DNA of 64,000 bases from an uncultured Flavihumibacter sp. (GTDB lineage Bacteria > Bacteroidota > Bacteroidia > Chitinophagales > Chitinophagaceae). Location of the stretch: the NCBI GenBank assembly GCA_902168105.1, contig CABHOY010000036.1, positions 1 through 64,000 of the forward strand, in the 5' to 3' direction. This document shows, one piece after another, positions 1-7,979 of the stretch (its first letter is position 1; each line of letters begins with the position of its first letter). Under the pieces are notes generated by a model. That model was not told the DNA's origin. It did not search any database and saw nothing but the letters and a program-made list of their open reading frames with translations. The translations under genes were made by a program, and so were the position numbers.

Positions 1-23
1 TCGGAGATGTGTATAAGAGACAG
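1..23 (+). other. Nextera sequencing adapter remnant (not genomic)
   Basis: These bases match the last 23 bases of the Illumina Nextera read-2 adapter and include the 19-base Tn5 mosaic end AGATGTGTATAAGAGACAG. The reading frame of the adjacent gene meets a stop (14-16) only inside this stretch, which fits non-native sequence joined to a truncated gene. It should be trimmed before interpretation. Confidence 0.95.
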
Positions 24-160
24 GCTACAATCGTGGCGGCGGCGGCGGCGGTGGTTACGATCGCGGCGGCGGTGGCGGTGGCTACAATCGCGGTGGCGGT
101 GGTGGTTACGGCGGCGGTGGCGGTGGTTATAACCGTGGCGGAGGTCGTCCAAGCTTTGGT
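24..160 (+). repeat. GGC/GGT-rich repeat coding poly-Gly with YNRGG units
   Basis: The stretch is made of GGC and GGT codons interrupted by TAC-AAT-CGT, TAC-GAT-CGC and TAC-GGC units. It encodes the Gly-rich N-terminal tract of the 2H phosphoesterase. Low complexity of this kind is a likely cause of the assembly break at the contig edge. Confidence 0.8.
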
Positions 161-745
161 GGTAACAGGAAACCGTTTACACCAAAACCTGATAACAAGA
201 TCTACTTTATCGCCTTACTCCCTACTGCTGAAGTAGGTAAGGAGATCATCAAAATAAAGCAGGACTTCGCTGAGAAATTCGGACCGATGTATGCGCTGAA
301 AGTACTTCCGCACATTACATTACAGGTGCCTTTCACAGCAGATCCGGCACTGGAAAAAGCTTTCTGTGATGAACTGGCAGAATTTGCCAAAACACAGGCC
401 CCTTTCGAGGTTTCCCTCGATGGTTTCGGTACCTTCCCGAATAAACAGAATCGCGTTCTGTTCATTAATGTAGAGAAGAGCGAAACAATGAGTGCCCTGC
501 ACAGACAGCTGATCAACTTCCTGCGTAAGGAATTTGGTTTCAGTACCATGCTGGCCCGTACCGGCTTCACTCCGCACGTAACAGTGGCTTTCAAAGACCT
601 GGAAGATGCGCAGTTTGAAAAAGCATGGCCTGAGTATGAAAATCAGGAATATAAAGCAACATTCAAGGTGAATAACCTGTACTTCCTCCGTCATAATGGC
701 AAATCCTGGGAAGTATTGCAGAAATGCAAACTGGGTGGAGCCTGA
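24..745 (+). CDS. 2'-5' RNA ligase/2H phosphoesterase family protein with Gly-rich N-terminus (5' partial)
   Basis: About 240 residues remain; the true start lies beyond the contig edge. The first ~45 residues are a low-complexity tract of Gly runs broken by YNRGG, YDRGG and YGGG units, like RGG-type RNA-binding tails. A globular domain follows. It carries the two H-x-T-x signatures of the 2H phosphoesterase superfamily, PHIT (His codon at 311) and PHVT (His codon at 575), about 88 residues apart. That fold cleaves or ligates 2'-5' or cyclic phosphodiesters in RNA or nucleotides; the substrate here is unknown. A start at the ATG at 287 is unlikely because conserved sequence extends upstream (IYFIALLPTAEVG). 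The gene ends at a strong bidirectional terminator. Confidence 0.8.
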
Positions 746-750
746 TAATA

Positions 751-785
751 AAAAAGGTGGTCTGTTAACAGACCACCTTTTTTTT
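751..785. terminator. Bidirectional intrinsic terminator
   Basis: A perfect inverted repeat GGTGGTCTGTT/AACAGACCACC (756-777) is flanked by A-runs on the left and a T-run on the right. It lies between the convergent 2H phosphoesterase and fecR-like genes and can serve both. Confidence 0.9.
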
Positions 786-808
786 ATGTTGTAGATTGTT
801 ATTCCTCA

Positions 809-1789
809 TTACTTCCTGCTCAGTTTATATACATCCCCTTCCTTCTCCCAGCTTGCCGTAGCACTCGCCGCAATAACATCCAATACCTGCTCAAGCGGTT
901 GGTCTGGTGTTATCCTCGTTTTGATCGTATAGTCCGCAACGCCTTCTTCAGCAATGATCTTTGCTCCGTACAGTGCCGCTACTTTCCTGATCACATCGCC
1001 AATAGGCTCATCGTTAAAGACCATAATGTTATCCTTCCACGCAATGAAATCATGGTTGGAAATGGCGTCTTCTGCCAGCTTCTCGTCTTGTCCTAAGGTT
1101 ACTTTCCGGCCTTCCGTCAGTACTACTTCTTTTGATTGTTTTTCCTGGTCGGATACAGCCACTTTCCCGCTAAGCACAAAGACTTCTACAGGTTGAACAG
1201 CATAAGCTTTTACGTCGAAGGTAGTACCCAGTACCTGTGTTCTTGTCCGGGACGTGTAAACCACAAAAGGATGGGCTTCGTCTTTCACTACATCGAAAAA
1301 TGCTTCTCCTTCGAGGTGGATCGTTCTATCTCCTTTTCCAAAATTGCCTGCATAACGGAGGCTGCTGTTCCTATTGATGAACGCTTTGGTTCCGTCAGGC
1401 AGAACGATGATATTGGTCTCATTGGCAGCTGTCTGCACAGTGATCTCATTTGGCCCCTTCAGCATAAACCAGGCGGTAGCAGCTCCTCCCAGCAGCAATA
1501 CAGCGGCTGCAGCTCGTATAATATACCGGTAGTTGCGAATAATGCTTACAGGTTGGGTATCGGTCTGTATCTTCCGGCTAAAGCTCGTCCAGTTGGCTTC
1601 TATATCCGGTTCTATGTCCGCATCTGCACTTCCGGTCAGTTCCCACGTTTTAAGCAGTTCCTGATAGTACCGGCGGTTTGCGTCATCTTCCTCCAGCCAG
1701 CTTTTCAGCTCCTCCTGCTCAACCGGATCAAGGTGGCCTTCCAGCGAGCGGGCAATTAATGTTTCTATATGGTCAAAGGTGTATGACAT
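809..1789 (-). CDS. FecR family anti-sigma factor
   Basis: This is a 326-residue inner-membrane regulator that in Bacteroidota binds and controls the partner ECF sigma factor. An N-terminal cytoplasmic helical region (HIETLIARSLEGHLD) comes first. One membrane segment follows (about residues 90-110, AAAAVLLLGGAATAWFM), then a periplasmic FecR domain with VLPDGTKAFINRNSSL and GEAFFDV, and a C-terminal DUF4974-type domain (FNDEPIGDVIRKVAALYGAKI). The ATG at 1789 was chosen because homologues begin just before this helical region; an in-frame upstream start (1834) would overlap the sigma gene. The start is 4 bases after the sigma stop. Such pairs usually sit beside a TonB-dependent receptor, but none is present here. 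Confidence 0.9.
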   Translation of the reverse strand: MSYTFDHIETLIARSLEGHLDPVEQEELKSWLEEDDANRRYYQELLKTWELTGSADADIEPDIEANWTSFSRKIQTDTQPVSIIRNYRYIIRAAAAVLLLGGAATAWFMLKGPNEITVQTAANETNIIVLPDGTKAFINRNSSLRYAGNFGKGDRTIHLEGEAFFDVVKDEAHPFVVYTSRTRTQVLGTTFDVKAYAVQPVEVFVLSGKVAVSDQEKQSKEVVLTEGRKVTLGQDEKLAEDAISNHDFIAWKDNIMVFNDEPIGDVIRKVAALYGAKIIAEEGVADYTIKTRITPDQPLEQVLDVIAASATASWEKEGDVYKLSRK

Positions 1790-1793
1790 GCTG

Positions 1794-2384
1794 TTAAAAT
1801 TGTAATAGTAAAGGGTAAATAGTGGCGCCTGCAAGGAATAATATGATCACCTGCAGGTAGTCCTGCAATGATACTCTGAGTTTCTTTAAAGCGGTCATCA
1901 TCTGATTTTCCACTGTTTTAACTGATATATTGAGCGTGCTCGCGATTTCTTTATAAGAAAGCTCTTCATAACGGCTGAGAATGAATATTTCCCTGCATTT
2001 CTCCGGGAGCTTGTCAATTGCCTGTTGGATGTGCTGTGTAGTCTGCCGCAGGCTATTATGACCCACAGGGGCTGCCTGAACAGGCTCCATATAGTCCTCT
2101 ATAGGCATATGGACGCCTCTGCGTTTGTTCTTATCAATATAATCGAGTGCCATATTAATCCCTGCTCTATGCAAATAAGCTTTAAAATATACCTGCTGAA
2201 GCTCCGTGCGGCGATTCCAGATCCTGACAAAGACATCTTGTGCAAGGTCTTCAGCGGTCGCATTATCCTGAACAATGCGGTAAATCGTCTTACAAACAAA
2301 AGAAAAGTAGGTCCTGAAGAGCGTTTCCATGAAGGCTTCCTCATTCTCCTGTAATAGTTTTTGTAGTTGTGCATTTTCCGGCAT
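1794..2384 (-). CDS. ECF RNA polymerase sigma-70 factor
   Basis: This 196-residue sigma factor has region 2 (ATAEDLAQDVFVRIWNRR) and region 4 (LPEKCREIFILSRYEELSYKEIASTLNISVKTVENQM). Its C-terminus is hydrophobic (VIILFLAGATIYPLLLQF), as is frequent in Bacteroidota FecI-like factors. The start MPENAQLQKLL at 2384 matches the usual family length; upstream in-frame codons to 2468 look non-coding. It is presumably held by the adjacent FecR protein until an outer-membrane signal arrives. The regulated genes are not evident here. Confidence 0.9.
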   Translation of the reverse strand: MPENAQLQKLLQENEEAFMETLFRTYFSFVCKTIYRIVQDNATAEDLAQDVFVRIWNRRTELQQVYFKAYLHRAGINMALDYIDKNKRRGVHMPIEDYMEPVQAAPVGHNSLRQTTQHIQQAIDKLPEKCREIFILSRYEELSYKEIASTLNISVKTVENQMMTALKKLRVSLQDYLQVIILFLAGATIYPLLLQF

Positions 2385-2485
2385 AGTGCAAAAATAGGTT
2401 TTGTCCTTATTCCTGCTCACAAAACTGCTGGCAGTACCTGAAAATGCTGCTATGTAGCTAGCCTGCATGTGTGACGCTTTCGAAA

Positions 2486-3244
2486 TTATAATTTAATAAC
2501 TTTTCCTGATCCCTGTATATCTGAAGTTACGCTTGCTGCTCCCTTATATCTCACATCTCCGCTGCCACGTATGCTAACGTCCAATGAATGCGATACATTC
2601 AGTGAATGTCCGCCGGAGCCTTTTACTGAAATGTCAGCGTCCTCGGCATAGAGGTCCATACCACCGATGTCTCCGCTGCCGTTTATGGTACTATGGAAGT
2701 TACTGACTGTGCCATATAATCTGATACTTCCACTTCCATTGATCTCCGTTTCCAGCCTTCCGGCTATAATTTCGAACCGGGCATTGCCGCTGCCATCCAT
2801 TCTGTATTCAAACCTGTCCGTTCTGATGGTATCCACACTTTCTACACTACCCGAGCCCGAAAAGAGAATGGCATTATAGGTAGCAGATGTCAGGTAAACA
2901 TCAATATCCCGGACATCATGTAACCTTACCCCACTTTTGATGCGGACATGAAGCGTACTGCCGCTCACATAAGTATCGATGACACGCATGATGTTATCTT
3001 CGGCTGTAATCTTTACCGGCGCGCTTGGTCCCTGTTCGAGGCGCACATGTATAGGACCGTCAACTTCCACGTCCGTAAATATTTCGGTTTCCCGTGTTTC
3101 GGTAACGACATGGCCGGAACCTGATATACGTTCCTTGGCGCAGGATGCCAGTACGAAGTTAAAAACGGCCAGTAAGAGTAACTCCCATCCGATCGTATTC
3201 CATCTGTTATAGGGAACACTAGTGCTGTTATTGCTCTTTTTCAT
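2486..3244 (-). CDS. GIN-domain (DUF2807) lipoprotein
   Basis: The 252-residue product begins with a signal region and a lipobox-like LASC, so it is predicted to be a lipidated surface or periplasmic protein. The remainder is a parallel beta-solenoid-like repeat with recurring G-S-G turns (ISGSGHV, FSGSGSV, MDGSGNA, INGSGSI, INGSGDI, VKGSGG, IRGSGDV, IQGSGKV), typical of the putative autotransporter adhesin head GIN domain. Its function is unknown. It is transcribed toward the sigma/FecR pair with a gap of about 100 bp, so it may share their transcript. Confidence 0.85.
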   Translation of the reverse strand: MKKSNNSTSVPYNRWNTIGWELLLLAVFNFVLASCAKERISGSGHVVTETRETEIFTDVEVDGPIHVRLEQGPSAPVKITAEDNIMRVIDTYVSGSTLHVRIKSGVRLHDVRDIDVYLTSATYNAILFSGSGSVESVDTIRTDRFEYRMDGSGNARFEIIAGRLETEINGSGSIRLYGTVSNFHSTINGSGDIGGMDLYAEDADISVKGSGGHSLNVSHSLDVSIRGSGDVRYKGAASVTSDIQGSGKVIKL

Positions 3245-3317
3245 ATGTTAAGGGGGCTTTACATTATAACGGAGGTGGGAACAATTACCCCTAGTAGGCC
3301 GGGGAATGACACAAAAA

Positions 3318-3356
3318 AAAGAGCCGGCGATACGGACGTATCGAACCGGCTTTTTG
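3318..3356. terminator. Intrinsic terminator after the small secreted protein gene
   Basis: A hairpin (3322-3351) pairs AGCCGG with CCGGCT and CGATACG with CGTATCG. An A-run on its left becomes a run of 8 T on the minus strand, and TTTTT follows on the plus strand. It closes the minus-strand gene at 3393-3710. Confidence 0.85.
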
Positions 3357-3392
3357 ATTAACCCCTATGAAAACCAACTATTGCTTGCGTAG

Positions 3393-3710
3393 TTATTGTT
3401 CTAATCTGATCTCGCCCAGGTCGGTCACTTTTCCTTCATCCACTTTCACATCAGAAATGGTCACATTCCTAAAAGGCTGTTTCGCATTAATGATCACTGT
3501 ATAAGTGCCTGCCTTCGCGCCCTGCAGATTGAATGTTCCGTCCGCTATGTCCGTTTTCATTGAATCTGCACCCTGGATTGCCCAAACTTGATTGGCTCCA
3601 TCCAGTGGAGCTACCTTCCCAGAAATACTTCCTCCTTCCATATTACGGAAGGCAAGCACTGTTATAGCGGCAGCTGCCAGGGCGAATATGCTTACTTTGA
3701 CTGATTTCAT
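3393..3710 (-). CDS. Small secreted carboxypeptidase-regulatory-like (beta-sandwich) protein
   Basis: The 105-residue protein has an N-terminal signal or membrane segment (VSIFALAAAAITVLAF). A single small beta-sandwich follows: GSISGKVAPLDGANQVWAI, then GTFNLQGAKAGTYTVIINA and VDEGKVTDLGEIRL. This pattern matches carboxypeptidase regulatory-like (transthyretin-fold) domains, which are often extracellular adhesion or spacer modules. It appears to be a single-gene unit with its own terminator. No specific function can be given. Confidence 0.7.
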   Translation of the reverse strand: MKSVKVSIFALAAAAITVLAFRNMEGGSISGKVAPLDGANQVWAIQGADSMKTDIADGTFNLQGAKAGTYTVIINAKQPFRNVTISDVKVDEGKVTDLGEIRLEQ

Positions 3711-3970
3711 TTTTCAGATTTTAAAGGTTTAATACATTTAAGTATGGCCTTGTGGTGCAAGCATATTGCTTATGATCTACGATCTAAAGAACTGACTAAA
3801 GAAAATCAATTACCATGCCACCGGAAGTAGAACAAATCTATATGACAGTTTTTAACATTCCTTTACGAAGGCTTTAACAGTAAAGGGCTTAGACTTAACA
3901 GTTGACTGACAAGACGTGCAAAATGGTCATGTCATAATGGAGAATCGAGGCTACAAAATGGCGCATACTG
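3711..3970. other. Intergenic region, no gene seen
   Basis: This AT-rich stretch lies upstream of the minus-strand small secreted protein gene. I see no open frame with family features, no RNA gene and no strong repeat. It presumably holds that gene's promoter. Confidence 0.5.
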
Positions 3971-3975
3971 CCAAC

Positions 3976-4006
3976 AAAAAGCCCGCACATTTGTGCGGGC
4001 TTTTTG
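3976..4006. terminator. Terminator for the Bax inhibitor-1 gene
   Basis: A perfect 9-bp stem, GCCCGCACA/TGTGCGGGC (3981-4000), is flanked by AAAAA on the left and TTTTT on the right. It lies 25-30 bp past the stop of the minus-strand gene at 4031. Confidence 0.9.
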
Positions 4007-4030
4007 TACTATCTATATCTTAATAATAAT

Positions 4031-4771
4031 CTATCTTCTGTTGAGTTTGGACAGGAGGCGTAATATTTCCAGGTATAACCAAACCAGTGTTACCAGCATA
4101 CCAAAAGAAGCATACCACTCGAAGTATTTAGGAGCGCCTTGAGCTGCACCGCTTTCGATAAGATCGAAGTTGATGATGAGGTTTAGTGCCGCAACAACAA
4201 CGACTACCAGTGAGAAAATGATACCAATGGTGCTGCCTTCATGCAGGAAAGGGATATTGATATTGAAGAAGCTCAATACCAGCGCCAGCATATAGAACAA
4301 CGCGATACCGGCTGTAGCGGTGAAAACGATCGCTTTAAACTTTTCAGTAGCACGAATGATACGGGTGCCGTACAAGATCAGCATTGCAATAAATGTAGCA
4401 AATGTGATACCTACCGCTTGCAATACGATACCATCGTACAGGCTGCTGTAGTATACGGATATTACACCCAGGAACAAGCCCTCTGCCAAGGCATAAGCCG
4501 GCGCCAGGTATTGTGCCCATTCTTTTTTAAATGAAATAATGATAGCCAGTATGAAACCACCTATCGCTCCTCCCCAAAGGAGAGGCATAACATCCTGTTC
4601 CCTTCCAGGAGCGCCCCATGCATATATAGCCGCCATCATTACCAGCGCTAACAGGAAGGCCATTTTGTAAATTGTCCCTTTGATCGTCATAGCACCTTCA
4701 GCATTAGTGGAGCCCACTTTCTGAAGTACCTTTTCATTGAATACAGGGTTATTGGATTGAAATAATGCCAT
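4031..4771 (-). CDS. Bax inhibitor-1/YccA family membrane protein
   Basis: The 246-residue integral membrane protein has about seven hydrophobic helices, including MAFLLALVMMAAIYAWG, VMPLLWGGAIGGFILAII, YALAEGLFLGVISVYY and a long final helix pair. The N-terminus (ALFQSNNPVFNE) and the ALAEGLFLG motif are typical of the Bacteroidota branch of the BI-1/YccA (TMBIM) family. These proteins are proposed calcium or proton leak channels, and in bacteria they affect stress responses and membrane proteolysis. It stands alone, divergent from korA. The function assignment is at family level only. Confidence 0.88.
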   Translation of the reverse strand: MALFQSNNPVFNEKVLQKVGSTNAEGAMTIKGTIYKMAFLLALVMMAAIYAWGAPGREQDVMPLLWGGAIGGFILAIIISFKKEWAQYLAPAYALAEGLFLGVISVYYSSLYDGIVLQAVGITFATFIAMLILYGTRIIRATEKFKAIVFTATAGIALFYMLALVLSFFNINIPFLHEGSTIGIIFSLVVVVVAALNLIINFDLIESGAAQGAPKYFEWYASFGMLVTLVWLYLEILRLLSKLNRR

Positions 4772-4813
4772 GGTATAAAAAAATTTTAGTACACTAAATT
4801 ACAACTTCAATCA

Positions 4814-4833
4814 TAATAAATAGCTATTTATTA
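4814..4833. promoter_or_regulatory. Perfect 20-bp palindrome, possible operator
   Basis: TAATAAATAG is followed directly by its exact reverse complement. It lies just upstream of the minus-strand BI-1 gene in an otherwise unstructured gap. The size and perfect symmetry suggest a dimeric repressor site, but AT-rich palindromes can also arise by chance. Confidence 0.35.
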
Positions 4834-5171
4834 GCATCTGCTGTAATGTAAGGACAAGCTCTTGACAATCATATTGCTCTGAAACGAGTAAAGGAGTGAA
4901 TTATTCATAGATCATTGCTCACTAAAGGGGCTCCCTCAATGTCATGTATTATAGCGGCGGGGCGGTAATGGCATCATTTACGTGAAATTCCCAAATACAT
5001 AAACAGAAGACGGGAAAGTAAAATAGCTTTGCGATGAGCAAAGGCAGGCTGTCAATGATATATTCACGTATATATAAGTTGGATCCGGGGAGACTTCAGG
5101 CAATTACTTAAAGTTATGAGGCATAACATATAGCTATACCTATCCTTCCTTAAAAGTCTATCAACTTTGTG

Positions 5172-5179
5172 TACTTTTG
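5172..5179 (+). promoter_or_regulatory. Possible -7 box of the korA promoter
   Basis: TACTTTTG fits the Bacteroidota -7 consensus TAnnTTTG. It implies a leader of about 100 bases before korA. No convincing -33 TTG lies at the expected spacing (TTA at 5150-5152 is a weak match). Confidence 0.35.
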
Positions 5180-5285
5180 TCATTACTGGCCTTAATATGA
5201 TACATTTAATATATCAATGGTTACTACCTAGCGAATTATTAAATTTACAGCCTGAAAAACAAAGGACAGTTAAATAAGATATTCA

Positions 5286-7142
5286 ATGTCAAATATTTCG
5301 GTTCAACAGATAGAAGATGTAGTGATAAAATTTGCCGGCGACAGTGGAGACGGGATGCAGCTTACAGGTACCCAGTTTTCCAATAACACTGCGTTGGTTG
5401 GCAATGATTTAAGCACTTTCCCGGACTTCCCGGCAGAAATACGCGCCCCACAGGGAACCCTGCCAGGCGTGAGCGGCTTCCAGCTGCACTTTTCCTCTAA
5501 CCGCATATTTACTCCCGGGGACGCCTGTGATGTATTGGTAGCGATGAATGCTGCTGCGTTAAAGGCGAACCTGAAAGGCCTGAAGAAAGGCGGTATCATC
5601 ATCGCCAATACCGATGGTTTCGATGCCAAGAACCTGCGTCTGGCCAACTACCCTGATGGGGTGAACCCACTGGAAGACGGTTCCCTGCAACCTTACCAGC
5701 TGCATACCATGGACGTGACCAAGATGACGCGTGAAGCGCTGAAGGACATAAACATGGGTATGAAGGAGAAGGACCGTGCGAAGAACATGTTCGTACTCGG
5801 CTTCCTGTACTGGTTGTACGACCGTAACCTGGAAAGCACAGAAAACTTCCTGAACGAGAAATTTGGAAAGAAAGCGGATATCCTGGCAAGCAACCTGAAG
5901 GCCCTGCATGCCGGATATAACTTCGCAGATACTGTTGAGGCTTTCAGTACCCGTTTCCATGTGGAAAAGGCCCGTATGGAGCCAGGTACCTATCGTAGTA
6001 TTACTGGTAACACAGCACTGGCCTATGGCCTGATAGCGGCCAGCCAGAAAGCGGAGCTGCCTATCTTCCTGGGTACTTATCCTATCACACCCGCTTCCGA
6101 CATCCTGCATGAACTGAGCCGGTATAAAAACTTTGGTATCCGTACCTTCCAGGCAGAAGATGAAATAGCAGGTATTACCTCTGCTATTGGTGCTTCTTAT
6201 GGCGGCCATATGGGTATTACTACCACCTCCGGTCCGGGTATGGCACTGAAAGGTGAAGCAATGGGTCTGGCGGTAATGCTGGAAATTCCCCTGCTGATCA
6301 TCAATATTCAGCGCGGAGGACCATCTACAGGTCTGCCTACCAAAACAGAACAATCCGACCTTTTACAGGCTTATTATGGCCGTAACGGGGAGTGCCCGAT
6401 GCCGATAGTATCTGCATCAACACCATCAGATTGTTTCAATGCAGTATTTGAAGCTTTCCGCATTTCTGTAGCGCATATGACGCCGGTGATCTTCCTGAGT
6501 GACGGTTACATTGCCAATGGTGCAGAACCATGGCGTTTCCCGCAGAGCAAAGACCTGCCGGCCATCCCTGTAAAGTTTAAGAAAGGACTGGAAGAAGGAG
6601 AGGAGCAGTTCCTGCCTTATCACCGCGATGAGAACCTTGTACGTCCATGGGCCGTACCAGGTACACCAGGTCTGGAACACCGTATCGGTGGTCTGGAAAA
6701 ACAGAACATTACCGGTAACGTGAGCTATGATCCGGAAAACCACCAGTTAATGGTGCGTATCCGTCAGGAAAAAGTAGATAAGATCGCAGATCATATTCCA
6801 CCGCAGGAAATTGAGCTGGGACCTGAAAAAGGAAAAGTGCTGGTATTAGGCTGGGGCTCTACCTACGGAGCTATCAAGAGCGCCGTACTGGAATTGCTGG
6901 CAGAAGGCCACCAGGTAGCACATGCACACATCAGGTACCTGCGTCCGTTCCCTAAGAACCTTGCCGAGATCCTGCACAGCTACGATAAAGTACTGATCCC
7001 TGAGATCAACAACGGTCAGCTGATCAAGATCATCCGTGAGCAGTTCCTGATAGACGCGATAGGTTACCACAAGATCATGGGTGTACCTATCACTAAAGGA
7101 GAGCTGGTGATCAAGATCAGGGAAGTATTACACGAGCTGTAA
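5286..7142 (+). CDS. korA: 2-oxoacid:acceptor (2-oxoglutarate/ferredoxin-type) oxidoreductase, alpha subunit
   Basis: This 618-residue subunit is a gamma-alpha fusion. Residues ~10-200 form the gamma domain (KFAGDSGDGMQLTG, FPDFPAEIRAP), and ~220-450 form the pyrimidine-binding alpha domain (TYPITPASDILHELS, TTSGPGMALKGEAMGLAVM). A C-terminal domain then resembles transketolase C. The complex decarboxylates a 2-oxoacid to acyl-CoA while reducing ferredoxin. The thiamine-diphosphate/iron-sulfur beta subunit is needed for activity and is normally encoded directly downstream. Here a terminator and an unrelated gene follow, so the beta subunit must be elsewhere. Substrate (2-oxoglutarate versus other 2-oxoacids) cannot be fixed from sequence alone. 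Confidence 0.88.
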   Translation: MSNISVQQIEDVVIKFAGDSGDGMQLTGTQFSNNTALVGNDLSTFPDFPAEIRAPQGTLPGVSGFQLHFSSNRIFTPGDACDVLVAMNAAALKANLKGLKKGGIIIANTDGFDAKNLRLANYPDGVNPLEDGSLQPYQLHTMDVTKMTREALKDINMGMKEKDRAKNMFVLGFLYWLYDRNLESTENFLNEKFGKKADILASNLKALHAGYNFADTVEAFSTRFHVEKARMEPGTYRSITGNTALAYGLIAASQKAELPIFLGTYPITPASDILHELSRYKNFGIRTFQAEDEIAGITSAIGASYGGHMGITTTSGPGMALKGEAMGLAVMLEIPLLIINIQRGGPSTGLPTKTEQSDLLQAYYGRNGECPMPIVSASTPSDCFNAVFEAFRISVAHMTPVIFLSDGYIANGAEPWRFPQSKDLPAIPVKFKKGLEEGEEQFLPYHRDENLVRPWAVPGTPGLEHRIGGLEKQNITGNVSYDPENHQLMVRIRQEKVDKIADHIPPQEIELGPEKGKVLVLGWGSTYGAIKSAVLELLAEGHQVAHAHIRYLRPFPKNLAEILHSYDKVLIPEINNGQLIKIIREQFLIDAIGYHKIMGVPITKGELVIKIREVLHEL

Positions 7143-7220
7143 TCGCCATCATCAGTTAACTACTGTGAGATCAGGCTGATGCGCTTATCCATCTGACGAT
7201 TCATGATAATTTTATATAGG

Positions 7221-7248
7221 ATCCTGCCTTTCGGGGCAGGATTTTTAT
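7221..7248 (+). terminator. Terminator after korA
   Basis: An 8-bp perfect stem, ATCCTGCC/GGCAGGAT (7221-7242), with a 6-base loop is followed by TTTTT. It separates korA from the next gene. Confidence 0.85.
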
Positions 7249-7300
7249 TATATTTAATACTATATAACAAAAGAGGCCACCGCACGTTTGCTATATAAGA

Positions 7301-7927
7301 ATGGATTACTACAACATAGCCAAAAGCTTCATCATGAAAGGCGCCATCTGGTCTACACTGTTTATTTGCCTGTTTACATTGAACAGTGCATTGTTATATG
7401 CCCAAACGCACAATTACGAAATACGTTTCAGTAACCACGTTATCGGTAACGTTACCGCCCATTGTAAAGTGAATGGGGTCAGCCGTAATATCTCTATCCA
7501 AAGTAAAGTGGACATGAAATTGCTGGCGAAATTCAATCTCGACATCTCCTGCGATTTTGACAATAACATCCTGATCAGGTCAAAGGTGATAAAGAGCTCG
7601 GGCAAGGATGCCGACAATAAGACCATTATCACGCAACGGGAAGCAAAGCATTATTCCATTGTACAGAATGGTGAGAGGTCAGTACTGAATACGACAGAGA
7701 TCGTGCATTCTGTGGGAGAAATGTATTTTACAGAACCGAGGCAGATCACGAAGATCTTTTCTGAGACATTAGGTATCTTTCTGACGCTTAATCCGCTAGG
7801 GAACGGACTTTATGAGCTGGTACTGCCGGAAGGGAAAAAGAACGTCTATAAATACGAGAAAGGGACCTTAGTACAGGTAGAGGTATCCCAGACCTTAGGG
7901 AAAGCTTACATTATCAGGGTGAGTTAA
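7301..7927 (+). CDS. Secreted protein of unknown function (DUF6134-like)
   Basis: The 208-residue product carries a signal peptide (WSTLFICLFTLNSALLYAQ). The mature part is beta-rich and opens with YEIRFSNHVIGNVTAHCKVNG, resembling small Bacteroidota periplasmic proteins of the DUF6134 type. ATG at 7334 (MKGAIWSTLF) gives a more standard signal peptide than the ATG at 7301; both are in frame. It lies between korA and a convergent oxidoreductase gene, so it is probably a single-gene unit. No activity can be inferred. Confidence 0.65.
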   Translation: MDYYNIAKSFIMKGAIWSTLFICLFTLNSALLYAQTHNYEIRFSNHVIGNVTAHCKVNGVSRNISIQSKVDMKLLAKFNLDISCDFDNNILIRSKVIKSSGKDADNKTIITQREAKHYSIVQNGERSVLNTTEIVHSVGEMYFTEPRQITKIFSETLGIFLTLNPLGNGLYELVLPEGKKNVYKYEKGTLVQVEVSQTLGKAYIIRVS

Positions 7928-7941
7928 TAGCTTAAAGGAGA

Positions 7942-7971
7942 AAGCACACCGGCTCTGCAACCGGCGTGCTT
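7942..7971. terminator. Hairpin between convergent genes
   Basis: AAGCACACCGG pairs with CCGGCGTGCTT with one mismatch and an 8-base loop. It lies between the stops of the convergent genes at 7927 and 7980. There is no clear T-run, so termination efficiency is uncertain. Confidence 0.5.
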
Positions 7972-7979
7972 CTGGAAAT

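Larger units (their letters stand above)
4772..5285. other. Divergent intergenic region with a 20-bp palindrome
   Basis: This 514-bp gap between the BI-1 gene and korA contains no recognisable coding frame. It holds a perfect 20-bp palindrome (4814-4833, centred on AG/CT), 43 bp upstream of the BI-1 start, which could be an operator. A TAnnTTTG box lies at 5172-5179 on the korA side. The rest is AT-rich without visible structure. Confidence 0.5.
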
